Source: Acidobacteriota bacterium
GTDB taxonomy: Bacteria; Acidobacteriota; Terriglobia; Bryobacterales; Bryobacteraceae
Assembly (NCBI GenBank): GCA_017307505.1
Contig: JAFKEE010000026.1
Span: forward strand, 185,646-249,645
Direction of reading: 5' to 3'
DNA length: 64,000 nt
This document shows, piece after piece, positions 1 to 7,585 of this stretch; positions within the stretch are counted from its first letter, which is position 1; each line of letters begins with the position of its first letter. The translations under genes and the position numbers were made by a program. The notes under the pieces were generated by a model that saw nothing but the letters and a program-made list of their open reading frames with translations, was not told the origin of the DNA and ran no database searches.

Positions 1-99
1 GGCTGCCCGGGCAGGAAAGCGGAAAGGAAAAGCCGCAGCCTGACCCACCGGATGACGGCCGATGAGAGCAGGCTGCGGCTGTAGTCTGCAGGATTCGGG

Positions 100-603
100 C
101 TACTGAATGTCGATTTTCTTGCCGTGGCTCAGGCCGGTGTTGTCCGCCAGCCAGGCCATCATCTTGCGGCCGTCCAGCTTCATCTGGATGATGGTGCCTT
201 CCTCGCGTTCGCTGGTGGCGATGAGCATCTCACAGGTGGAATTGGCGATCCGCACGTAAGCCGTCACCGCCTCGCCATCGCGCCGCGACCGCACCTGCAG
301 CATCGGCTTCCAGTCCGAGCCCAACTCGGCCCGGACCGCGCGCTGGAACTCGTCAGATCCGACTCCGCGCAGGCCACTCTCCTCGTCGAAGATGGCCATT
401 TTCATCGAACTCGCGCCAGCCGGCCGCTTCGTGAACATGACCGTGTTGACCAGGAAGCCCATGCCCGGCATGCGCATGCGGCGGATGCCCAGGCGCGATT
501 CCACTTTGCCGACGACTGAGTCAAAGCTCTGCGCCTGCGCCGGAGGAGCGGGCAGGGCCAGCCAGCACAGCGCCACGATTGCCAGACCTTGCATCCGGTT
601 CAT
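100..603 (-). CDS. secreted DUF4252-like protein
   Basis: A 167-residue protein with an N-terminal signal peptide (hydrophobic stretch about residues 6-20, then APPAQAQS). The middle, with a WKPMLQVRSR stretch followed by a short beta-rich segment, resembles the DUF4252 pattern seen more clearly in the next gene upstream, so I read the two as diverged paralogues. It is the last gene of a four-gene minus-strand run (sigma factor, membrane protein, DUF4252, this one), with 3 bases between it and its upstream neighbour. Function unknown; probably an exported target or accessory of the sigma factor system. Confidence 0.75.
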   Translation of the reverse strand: MNRMQGLAIVALCWLALPAPPAQAQSFDSVVGKVESRLGIRRMRMPGMGFLVNTVMFTKRPAGASSMKMAIFDEESGLRGVGSDEFQRAVRAELGSDWKPMLQVRSRRDGEAVTAYVRIANSTCEMLIATSEREEGTIIQMKLDGRKMMAWLADNTGLSHGKKIDIQ

Positions 604-606
604 GGC

Positions 607-1146
607 CTACTCCTCCTCGTCCTTGCCGTCCTTCCGGGCGCCTTTGCCGGGCGTGCCCTGGACCTTCGGGATCCCGAACTGGCCGCTGAGGTTGGTCAGG
701 TCGCTGGGGTCGATGTTGCCCATGATGTTCACGATGGTGAGTTCCTTCGGCTCGGCCGAGAGGATCAGCAGGCCACCGTCGCGATGCAGGTAGATCTCCG
801 AGATCTCGCGTTTGCTCCGGGTGCTGACGATCACGGACCACTCCGGTCCTTTGAGTTGCGAACGGATGTCGGACAGATCCTTGTCTGTGTACTCGCCTTC
901 CTTCTCGAACTCGAAGCCGCGGACGTAGATGCCCTTCAGCTTCTGAGCGATGCGCTTCACCTCCGCCTCTTCCTTTTTGTCGGAGAGGAACTTCGTGGCG
1001 AACGAGAGCGTCTGCGGGTCCAGGGTCACGTTTACCGTCTCGGACGCCTTCTCCGCCAACCGTTCAAACGCTGCTGGGAACTTGATCTGCTGCGCGGACA
1101 ACAGGCCCGCGGCCGACAGCATGAGTAATACTGACCGAAACATCAT
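607..1146 (-). CDS. secreted DUF4252 family protein
   Basis: A 179-residue exported protein: signal peptide about residues 1-18 ending LLSAQQ, then a DUF4252-type domain recognised from the order KGIYVRGFEF, a tryptophan plus VIVSTRSKREISEIYLH segment, GGLLILSAEP, and VNIMGNIDPSDLTNLSGQFG. The C-terminus is a charged low-complexity tail (GKGARKDGKDEEE). DUF4252 proteins commonly sit beside ECF sigma and anti-sigma genes, as here, and have no assigned reaction. Third gene of the operon, starting 33 bases after the membrane protein gene. Confidence 0.82.
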   Translation of the reverse strand: MMFRSVLLMLSAAGLLSAQQIKFPAAFERLAEKASETVNVTLDPQTLSFATKFLSDKKEEAEVKRIAQKLKGIYVRGFEFEKEGEYTDKDLSDIRSQLKGPEWSVIVSTRSKREISEIYLHRDGGLLILSAEPKELTIVNIMGNIDPSDLTNLSGQFGIPKVQGTPGKGARKDGKDEEE

Positions 1147-1179
1147 TGCGATTCTCCCGTAATTCGATTCCCGTGCCGC

Positions 1180-1551
1180 CTATTGCGCCTGTTCGTCGCG
1201 CTCCAGCGACTGCACCCTTACCTGCGCCATGCGCAGTTTTTCACCCGTCATCTTCAGGGCCATCATGAGCTGCGCCTTGGCCGCTTCCCCCTGCAGCCGT
1301 TGCCGCCGCTCCTGCTCCCAACGCACACCGCCGAACACGATCGCCACGGTGGCGACAGCCGCCGCCCAGCGCATCCAGCCGCTGGAGCCCAGCCAACCCG
1401 CCAACCAGTTCCGCCGCGGTTTCATCCCTTCCGACTTGACCCTGGCCATCACTCCGTCAACAAACCACTCGGGCGCATCCTTGCGCTCCAGCGCCTGCCG
1501 CAGGCTGCTTTCCAACTCTTCATTCGGTTCCATGGGATCAAAGGGTTCCAT
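1180..1551 (-). CDS. single-pass membrane protein, probable anti-sigma factor
   Basis: A protein of about 123 residues with an acidic, soluble N-terminal half containing a LRQALERKDAPEWFVDGVMARVK segment like the N-terminus of small zinc-free anti-sigma proteins, one membrane helix at about 62-76 (WAAAVATVAIVFGG), then a basic, coiled-coil-prone tail. The ATG at 1551 follows AAGGAG inside the end of the sigma gene; a GTG three bases earlier is an alternative. The start overlaps the sigma stop, which indicates translational coupling and makes a sigma regulator the best guess. No zinc-binding HxxxCxxC motif is present. Confidence 0.75.
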   Translation of the reverse strand: MEPFDPMEPNEELESSLRQALERKDAPEWFVDGVMARVKSEGMKPRRNWLAGWLGSSGWMRWAAAVATVAIVFGGVRWEQERRQRLQGEAAKAQLMMALKMTGEKLRMAQVRVQSLERDEQAQ

Positions 1552-2144
1552 CACCGCTCCTTTCCTTGATTGGCGCCCTGGTTGGCCGCGTCCGGGCCGC
1601 TGCCCAGCCGCCGGGCCGCCTTCTCCTGCAATACGCCGATGGCCCGCCGCAGATGGCTCCAGACGGTTCTTTCCGGCATCTGGAGTGTCGCCGCGATCTC
1701 ATTCACGTCCAGGTCCTCCTGGTAACGGAGGATCACCACGGCGCGCTGCGTTTCCGGCAGGGAAGCCACCAGCCGCTGCAGGTTGTCCGACAGCATGGTG
1801 TCTCTCACCTGGGGTAGCGCCGCCGGTTCCGCCAGCCCCTCCATGGGGATCTCCTGGCGGTTCGACTTCTTGCGGTAGTTGTCGATGCAGCGGTGGGTGG
1901 CCGTCTGCCGGAGCCAGCTTTCCAGGTGTGCCGGGGAGTCGATCGAATCGAGGTTGCGGTAGAGCTGCAGGAACACGTCCTGCCCGATCTCCTCGGCGAT
2001 CGCCCGGTTGCGGAAGAAGTGCCAGCAGATGCTGTACACCATACGCTGGTGAGTCCGGACAATGGCCGCGAAGCCCGCGTCCTCGCGTGCTTCCGATCGC
2101 CATCCGGTCCCGGGTATTGGTGCCACTGCCTGCCCGACTCCCAT
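1551..2144 (-). CDS. ECF RNA polymerase sigma factor
   Basis: A 197-residue sigma-70 family factor with region 2 at about residues 25-95 (core-binding RMVYSICWHFFRN, then AEEIGQDVFLQLYRNL and the -10 recognition segment LRQTATHRCIDNYRK) and region 4 at about 125-180 (LPETQRAVVILRYQEDLDVNEIAATLQ, PERTVWSHLRRAI). The length fits an ECF factor without C-terminal extensions. It is the first gene of a four-gene operon with a membrane protein and two DUF4252-like proteins, so it probably controls its own operon through the membrane partner. Confidence 0.93.
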   Translation of the reverse strand: MGVGQAVAPIPGTGWRSEAREDAGFAAIVRTHQRMVYSICWHFFRNRAIAEEIGQDVFLQLYRNLDSIDSPAHLESWLRQTATHRCIDNYRKKSNRQEIPMEGLAEPAALPQVRDTMLSDNLQRLVASLPETQRAVVILRYQEDLDVNEIAATLQMPERTVWSHLRRAIGVLQEKAARRLGSGPDAANQGANQGKER

Positions 2145-2209
2145 TCTGCCCTGTCCTTCACACTCGAATACGGGGGAGGGGGTTGGGATTGTGCAGTTTG
2201 TTGGCGAAA

Positions 2210-2336
2210 AGCTGTCAGCGATCAGCTTTCAGCTGTCAGCTCGCGCCCGTCGGCTGGAACCTGAAGCGAGGTTGGAAGCCTCGAGTCCTTTGGAAACTAA
2301 ACAAACTAAAGAGCTGAAAGCTGATAGCTGACAGCT
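2210..2336. repeat. 25-bp inverted repeat pair
   Basis: Arms at 2210-2234 and 2312-2336 are reverse complements with one mismatch (core AGCTGAAAGCTGAT). Both are built from a permuted AGCTGA unit. They lie between the sigma factor start and the stop of the sensor gene. The element could act as a transcription boundary or be a dispersed intergenic repeat. Confidence 0.7.
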
Positions 2337-2341
2337 GAAAG

Positions 2342-3217
2342 CTATTCTTCCAACATCTTCATCGCCTTCGACAGGCTCCGGGTGAGCCGGTTGAACGAAT
2401 CCGCCAGCACGGCGATCTCGTCCTTGCCCTTCACCGGCACTTCCACGATCTCCAGGTTGCCCTTGCTGATGGCGTCGGCCGCCGCCGCCATGCGGCTGAC
2501 CGGCTGGATGACCGTGATCACCAGCGCCAGGTTCAACAGGATCAGGCTGATGATCGAGATGGCCGCCAGCCACATGAGCAGGTCCGCGAAGGCCTTGTCG
2601 GCGATTTTGGTAGGCACCGACATCGGGACCGTCACGATCTGGGCCGCAATGATTTCGTCCACCTTCCACCCGAAGCCGTTGCTCGAGCCGTAGGTGCGGA
2701 TCATGGCCGGCGGGGCGGCGGCCGGAACGCTGTGGCACTCCAGGCACGGTGGGGTGGCCTTCATCGGCTTGGCGAGGAACAGGGTGCGGCCGGTGGGCGT
2801 GTCGCGCTCACCGACCAGTTCCTGCCGGTTGCGGTCGTTGCGAAACGTCTCAACCACATCGGTCTCCCAGTCCGTAGCCCGGTCAGCCAGGTTGGTCGGG
2901 TTCAGGGTCGCTTCCTTGTAGGTGTAGTCCGGAAACTTGCCGTGGAGATAGCCGAAGATCTGGCCCGCGGAATAGGCCGGCACCGTCTGCGGAAAGAACG
3001 TGTTCTCCTGCTTCTCCCGGGGGGCCAGCAGCGGCTTGATCTGTTTGGCCGTATAGGTCCGGGTGGAGGCGGTGGTTTCCATCATCAGCCGCGCCTCCTG
3101 CAGCACACGCTCCCGGGCGTTGGTGCGGAGGAACTGGCGCGCGGCATAACCGGTGGCGATCAGTCCCATTCCGAAGACCAGGACAAACATCAGGTTGAAC
3201 TTCAGCAGTAGTTTCAT
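2342..3217 (-). CDS. membrane sensor with DUF3365 (Tll0287-like, CxxCH) and HAMP domains
   Basis: A 291-residue protein with membrane helix 1 at about 9-27, a periplasmic DUF3365/Tll0287-like domain with one c-type heme motif CLECH at 158-162, membrane helix 2 at about 212-238, and a HAMP linker (VIQPVSRMAAAADAISKGNL to the C-terminus). There is no kinase, cyclase or methyl-accepting domain after HAMP, so output must pass through a partner. It starts 7 bases after the stop of the Ser/Thr kinase gene and is very likely co-transcribed with it. A heme-based redox or gas sensor is an inference from the CxxCH domain. Confidence 0.87.
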   Translation of the reverse strand: MKLLLKFNLMFVLVFGMGLIATGYAARQFLRTNARERVLQEARLMMETTASTRTYTAKQIKPLLAPREKQENTFFPQTVPAYSAGQIFGYLHGKFPDYTYKEATLNPTNLADRATDWETDVVETFRNDRNRQELVGERDTPTGRTLFLAKPMKATPPCLECHSVPAAAPPAMIRTYGSSNGFGWKVDEIIAAQIVTVPMSVPTKIADKAFADLLMWLAAISIISLILLNLALVITVIQPVSRMAAAADAISKGNLEIVEVPVKGKDEIAVLADSFNRLTRSLSKAMKMLEE

Positions 3218-3223
3218 AACGGA

Positions 3224-4612
3224 TCAGCCAGTCCGGTGCCGGGCCAGGAACCGGGCACGCTCGTCGGGGGATGAGATTTCTTCAGCGACGGCCGACAGCA
3301 ACTCAGGGTGGTTGCGGGCCTTTTTGGCGGCGCGGTCGACGATGACCCTCGCCATGGGGCCGATCTGCACGGCCAGGTCCTTCTTTACGCGGTCGAGCCA
3401 GGCCGGATCCCAGGAGGCGGTCGGCATGGGCGTAGGAGTCGAGGGCGCCGGCATTGCGGCCGGTGTGGGTACTGCCACGGTTCGCGTTTCAGCACCGAAC
3501 TCGGCACGGCAGGCCAGCAGGAATACAGCGCGATCGGAGTCCTTGGCGATGTGGTTGGCCACGGCCTGGCACAGTGCGTCCAGATTGGATGCGTCGCGGC
3601 TTTCCTTCATGACCAGGTGGCGGGCGATGGGGCCCACATACTGGGCCAGGTTTCGATGGAGGACCGCCAGGGCGGCGGAGTGGAACCGCGACGACGAAGG
3701 CAGCTTCTCCACCGGCATCATGGTGGCCACGCGCTCATGCACGCCCGTTTCCGAGGGGGTGGCGGCGAGCTGCGGCCAGGCGGAACTGCTGGTGGGCATG
3801 TAGCCTTGCAGCGCCTGCCGGAACTCCTCGGCCGTCTGGAAGCGATGCGCCGGATTCTTGGACAGCGATTTCAGGATGGCGGCCGAAAGTTCCGGTGGCA
3901 CCGCTGGATTGTGCTGCGCCGGCGGAAGGGGCGTCTGGTGCACATGGGCGTTCATCATCTCGTATTCGTTGGCGCCCTCGATGGCTCGCTTGCCGGTGAG
4001 CGCCTGGTAGAGCGTGATCCCCACGGAATAGAGATCAGCCCGCGCGTCCGCATGCTGGCCGGTCAGTTGCTCCGGAGCCATATAGGCTAGCGAACCCAGC
4101 ACCATGCCGGTCTGTGTCATGCGCGGGTTGAACTCCGCAAGAGCGATGCCGAAGTCGATGAGTTTCACGGCGCCGCCGTGGCTGAGTACGATGTTGGTCG
4201 GTTTGATATCCCGGTGAATCACACCCTGGCGGTGAGCGTAGCCCAGGGCGGACAGGACTTGAGAGATGACTCCAACGGAGAGTTCGACGGGGAGTGGCGC
4301 GTGAGCCAGCAACGATTCCAGCGTCGGGCCCTCTACCAGTTCCATCACCATCAGCAACTGGTCGTCGAGCTGAAAAGCCGTATAGAGTTCCGCGATGTTC
4401 GGATGACGCAGGCTGGCGTGCACGCGGATCTCCCGCTCAAAGCGACTGGTGATCTCGGCGGACGACGACCGCACGCTGGGCAGCAGTACTTTCATGGCGT
4501 CCAGACGCTGGGAGATGCGGTTGCGGACCTTGTAGAGCGCGCCCATGCCGCCGCGCCCCAGGATGCCCTCTATCTGATAGTCCCCAACGACCTGACCGAC
4601 CTGGAAGCTCAT
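3224..4612 (-). CDS. serine/threonine protein kinase with duplicated C-terminal domain
   Basis: From the ATG giving MSFQVGQ the protein is 462 residues; the kinase domain begins at once, so the longer upstream reading is not needed. Seen: glycine loop LGRGGMG, invariant lysine in AMKVLLP, HRDIKPTNI catalytic loop, LIDFGIA, and MAPEQ. The kinase is cytoplasmic; no membrane helix follows. After a linker, two copies of a roughly 48-residue module occur (VGPIARHLV...RAVFLL and IGPMARVIV...RARFLA), separated by a Pro/Thr-rich spacer. The next gene is the heme-type HAMP sensor, suggesting one signalling unit. Confidence 0.93.
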   Translation of the reverse strand: MSFQVGQVVGDYQIEGILGRGGMGALYKVRNRISQRLDAMKVLLPSVRSSSAEITSRFEREIRVHASLRHPNIAELYTAFQLDDQLLMVMELVEGPTLESLLAHAPLPVELSVGVISQVLSALGYAHRQGVIHRDIKPTNIVLSHGGAVKLIDFGIALAEFNPRMTQTGMVLGSLAYMAPEQLTGQHADARADLYSVGITLYQALTGKRAIEGANEYEMMNAHVHQTPLPPAQHNPAVPPELSAAILKSLSKNPAHRFQTAEEFRQALQGYMPTSSSAWPQLAATPSETGVHERVATMMPVEKLPSSSRFHSAALAVLHRNLAQYVGPIARHLVMKESRDASNLDALCQAVANHIAKDSDRAVFLLACRAEFGAETRTVAVPTPAAMPAPSTPTPMPTASWDPAWLDRVKKDLAVQIGPMARVIVDRAAKKARNHPELLSAVAEEISSPDERARFLARHRTG

Positions 4613-4993
4613 GGAATTGCAGTGTGAATCTGACCGAGAGTGTACGAAATGAGATCCAAGTATAGCGCTGAGAGAACCTCCCTGTTGGGGCTCCAAACGA
4701 TACCCGAACCATAGGAAAGGGGAATGGCTCGGCGGCCGTGCCAACTGGCGGATGGATCACTCCCCTGGTGTGTTGCGGACACTGATGGGAGGCCAGTGCA
4801 GTCGCAGTTTCCTGATCACTCCCAGGGCGAATAGCCCCGGGCCCAGCAGTGCGATCGAAGCGGGTTAGGGCAGGAGGCGATCAGAAGCCAGGATTTGACG
4901 GGATCAAGTGTCTGGGCCTGTTTCCCTTCGGCGGTAGTCATGCCACATCCCGTATCCGCTGCCGCTGCTAGAATTTGGGAGGAGATTGTCCGA
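4613..4993. promoter_or_regulatory. divergent intergenic region, kinase operon / rhamnosidase
   Basis: About 380 bases with no supported gene between two divergent genes. On the plus strand a TAGAAT at 4969-4974 could be a -10 box, and GGGAGGAG at 4977-4984 is a strong ribosome binding site for the ATG at 4994. On the minus strand TATACT (complement of 4660-4665) lies about 50 bases before the kinase ATG. No convincing -35 box was found for either. Confidence 0.4.
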
Positions 4994-7585
4994 ATGAAAT
5001 CCGCCTTCTGCCTCATGTTCCCGACCCTCACCCTGTGCGCAGCAATGGCGCCATTGCGGCTGGAGACCGAAGCCCGGGTGAATCCGGTTGGCATTGATTC
5101 GTCAAAGCCACGGTTGGGCTGGACTTTGAAATCGGACGGAAATGGAGCCCGGCAGTCCGCCTACCAGATCCTGGTGGCCAGCAGTGCGGCTGCGCTAAAA
5201 CCCGGCTCGACCGACCTGTGGGACTCGGGCCGGATTGTGTCCGCTCGCCAAAGCTGGGTGGAGTATTCCGGCAAGCCGCTCCGCGCATTCGGCCGCTACT
5301 TCTGGAGCGTCCGGGTGTGGGATGCCTCGGGCCGGGCGTCCGAGTGGAGCGAGCCCGCAAATTGGACCACGGCCATGCTTCAGCCCTCCGATATGCGCGG
5401 AGGATGGATCGCCCATCCGGACCACAGCCTGCGCTCGGGGCCGCTGCCGGTCTTCCGCAAAGAGTTCAGATTGGACAAACCGTTGCGCTCCGCGATTGCT
5501 CTGGTCTCCGGAGCTGGTTTCCATGAGTTGCACATCAACGGCCGGAAGGTGGGCGACCACGTGCTTGCGCCGGCCTGGACCAACTACCGGACGACCATGC
5601 TGTATGAGACGTTCGACGTCTCCACCGAACTTCGCCCCGGCGCCAATGCCCTCGGCGTCCTGGTCGGCAACGGCTTCTACAACGTGGCCGGCGGCCGTTA
5701 TGTGAAGTATTCGGGCTCCTTCGGCCATCCGCGGCTTTGGCTGCAGCTCCATCTCGAATTCGCTGATGGCTCGACCCAGGATGTCGTCACCGATAGCACC
5801 TGGAAAACGACCGAAGGCCCCCTCACCTTCTCCTGCCTATACGGTGGCGAGGACTACGATGCCCGGCGGGAACTGCCGGGTTGGGATTCGCCCGGCTTCG
5901 ACGATTCCGCCTGGAAGCGTGCGGGCGGGGTGGAGGCTCCGGGGGGCGTGATGCGGGCGCAGTCGAGCCCGCCCATCCGAGTTCAGCAGACTTATCCCGC
6001 GGTTCGAGTGACAGAGCCGAAACCCGGGGTCTTCGTCTACGACCTGGGGCAGAACTTCTCCGGCTGGCCGCGCGTCACAGCCAGCGGTCCGGCCGGTTCG
6101 ACGGTAAAGATGATTCCGGGTGAGTTGCTGGACAAGGATGGGCTGGTGACGCAGCGCTCGTCTGGCGGGCCCAACTCGTTCAGCTACACGCTGAAGGGCC
6201 AGGGCAGGGAAGTGTGGGCTCCGCGGTTCAGCTACTACGGCTTCCGGTATGTGCAGGTGGAAGGTTGGAAGCCGGAGCGGGTCGAGGGCCAGTTCGTGCA
6301 TCTCGATGCGCCGCGCGTTGGCAAGTTTGAATGCTCGAACGAGACATTCAATCGAGTGCATGCGCTGATCGATGCCGCGGTCCGCAGCAATCTGCAACAC
6401 TCCCTGACGGACTGCCCCCACCGCGAGAAACTTGGCTGGCTGGAGCAGACCTACCTGATGGGGCCGTCCATCCTGTACAACTGGGATCTGCGTTCGTTCC
6501 TGCCCAAGATGAGCCGCGATATGCGCGAGGCGCAGACGGTGGATGGCCTGGTGCCCGACATCGCGCCCGAGTACGTGGTCTTCGGACGCGGCTTCCGCGA
6601 TTCTCCGGAGTGGGGCAGCGCCGCTGTGCTGGTGCCGTGGATGGCCTGGCAATGGTACGGCGACAAACGGATCCTGGAGGACGCCTACCCGATGATGCAG
6701 CGTTACAGCGGCTACCTGGAGGACCGGAAGGAAAAGGGGCTGCTGTCCTATGGCCTTGGCGACTGGTACGATATCGGGCCGAAGGCGCCTGGCTATTCGC
6801 AGCTGACGCCGCAAGGCGTGACGGCTTCCGCTACTTATCTGGAAGACCTGCGGGTGCTGCGCCAGGTGGCAAGCCTGCTGGGCAAGCCGCAGGATGCGCA
6901 GCGCTACGCCGCGCGCTATGCCGCCTTGCTGGCGGCTTTCCAAAGAGAGTTTTACCAGACCAATGGGGCCTCGTATGCGACGGGCAGCCAGATCTCCCTG
7001 GCGGTGCCCCTGGCGATGGGGTTCGCTCCGCCTGCTGCCCGGCCAAAGCTCGTGGAGCAACTCGTGGCCGACATTCGGTCCAAAGGCAATCACACCTCAG
7101 CGGGAGACATCGGCTATCACTACGTGCTGGCCGCGCTGATGCAGGCCGGACGGAGCGACGTGATCTTTGACATGGCTAACGAGAAGACCGCTCCGAGCTA
7201 TGCCGCACAGTTGGCGGCCGGGTCGACGGCCTTGACGGAGGCATGGGACTCGAACCCGAACAGTTCGCAGAATCACTTCATGCTCGGACATATTGAGGAG
7301 TGGTTCTATGCGGGTTTGGCCGGGCTCCGGGTGGATCCGGCCGCTCCGGGTTTGAGCCATCTGATCCTCCAGCCGGAACCGGTGGGCGATGTGAGCTGGG
7401 CCAAGGCGTCGTGGGACTCGCCCCGCGGGCTCATCGCCGTGGAATGGCGGATTGAAGGCGGGAAGTTCCGCTACACGGTCGAGCTGCCGCCGGGCGTTTC
7501 GGCGGAGGTTCGGATGCCCGCGGGGGCGCCTCAATCGATTGGATCGGGGCACCACACGTTGGAGTCAGCTTTTCGGGCCAGATGA
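4994..7585 (+). CDS. alpha-L-rhamnosidase, GH78, secreted
   Basis: An 863-residue exported enzyme that hydrolyses terminal alpha-L-rhamnose. I chose the ATG at 4994 because it follows GGGAGGAG and begins a signal peptide (MKSAFCLMFPTLTLCAA). Order: fibronectin-like N-domain (LRLETEARVNPVGIDSSKPRLGW), carbohydrate-binding beta-domain, then an (alpha/alpha)6 catalytic barrel with the GH78 landmarks DCPHREKLGWLEQ, LGDWYDIGP, SAGDIGYHYVLAAL, TEAWD and NHFMLGHIEEWFY, and a C-terminal beta-sandwich. Its 3' end overlaps the convergent sigma-54 activator by 21 bases. Length is normal for bacterial GH78. Confidence 0.94.
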   Translation: MKSAFCLMFPTLTLCAAMAPLRLETEARVNPVGIDSSKPRLGWTLKSDGNGARQSAYQILVASSAAALKPGSTDLWDSGRIVSARQSWVEYSGKPLRAFGRYFWSVRVWDASGRASEWSEPANWTTAMLQPSDMRGGWIAHPDHSLRSGPLPVFRKEFRLDKPLRSAIALVSGAGFHELHINGRKVGDHVLAPAWTNYRTTMLYETFDVSTELRPGANALGVLVGNGFYNVAGGRYVKYSGSFGHPRLWLQLHLEFADGSTQDVVTDSTWKTTEGPLTFSCLYGGEDYDARRELPGWDSPGFDDSAWKRAGGVEAPGGVMRAQSSPPIRVQQTYPAVRVTEPKPGVFVYDLGQNFSGWPRVTASGPAGSTVKMIPGELLDKDGLVTQRSSGGPNSFSYTLKGQGREVWAPRFSYYGFRYVQVEGWKPERVEGQFVHLDAPRVGKFECSNETFNRVHALIDAAVRSNLQHSLTDCPHREKLGWLEQTYLMGPSILYNWDLRSFLPKMSRDMREAQTVDGLVPDIAPEYVVFGRGFRDSPEWGSAAVLVPWMAWQWYGDKRILEDAYPMMQRYSGYLEDRKEKGLLSYGLGDWYDIGPKAPGYSQLTPQGVTASATYLEDLRVLRQVASLLGKPQDAQRYAARYAALLAAFQREFYQTNGASYATGSQISLAVPLAMGFAPPAARPKLVEQLVADIRSKGNHTSAGDIGYHYVLAALMQAGRSDVIFDMANEKTAPSYAAQLAAGSTALTEAWDSNPNSSQNHFMLGHIEEWFYAGLAGLRVDPAAPGLSHLILQPEPVGDVSWAKASWDSPRGLIAVEWRIEGGKFRYTVELPPGVSAEVRMPAGAPQSIGSGHHTLESAFRAR

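Noticed and set aside
4816..5094. Minus-strand open frame across the start of the rhamnosidase gene
   Set aside because: It overlaps the signal peptide region and promoter of an assigned gene and lacks protein-like features.
5837..7093. Long minus-strand open frame inside the rhamnosidase gene
   Set aside because: It is a high-GC shadow of the GH78 gene; the plus-strand protein carries intact catalytic motifs.
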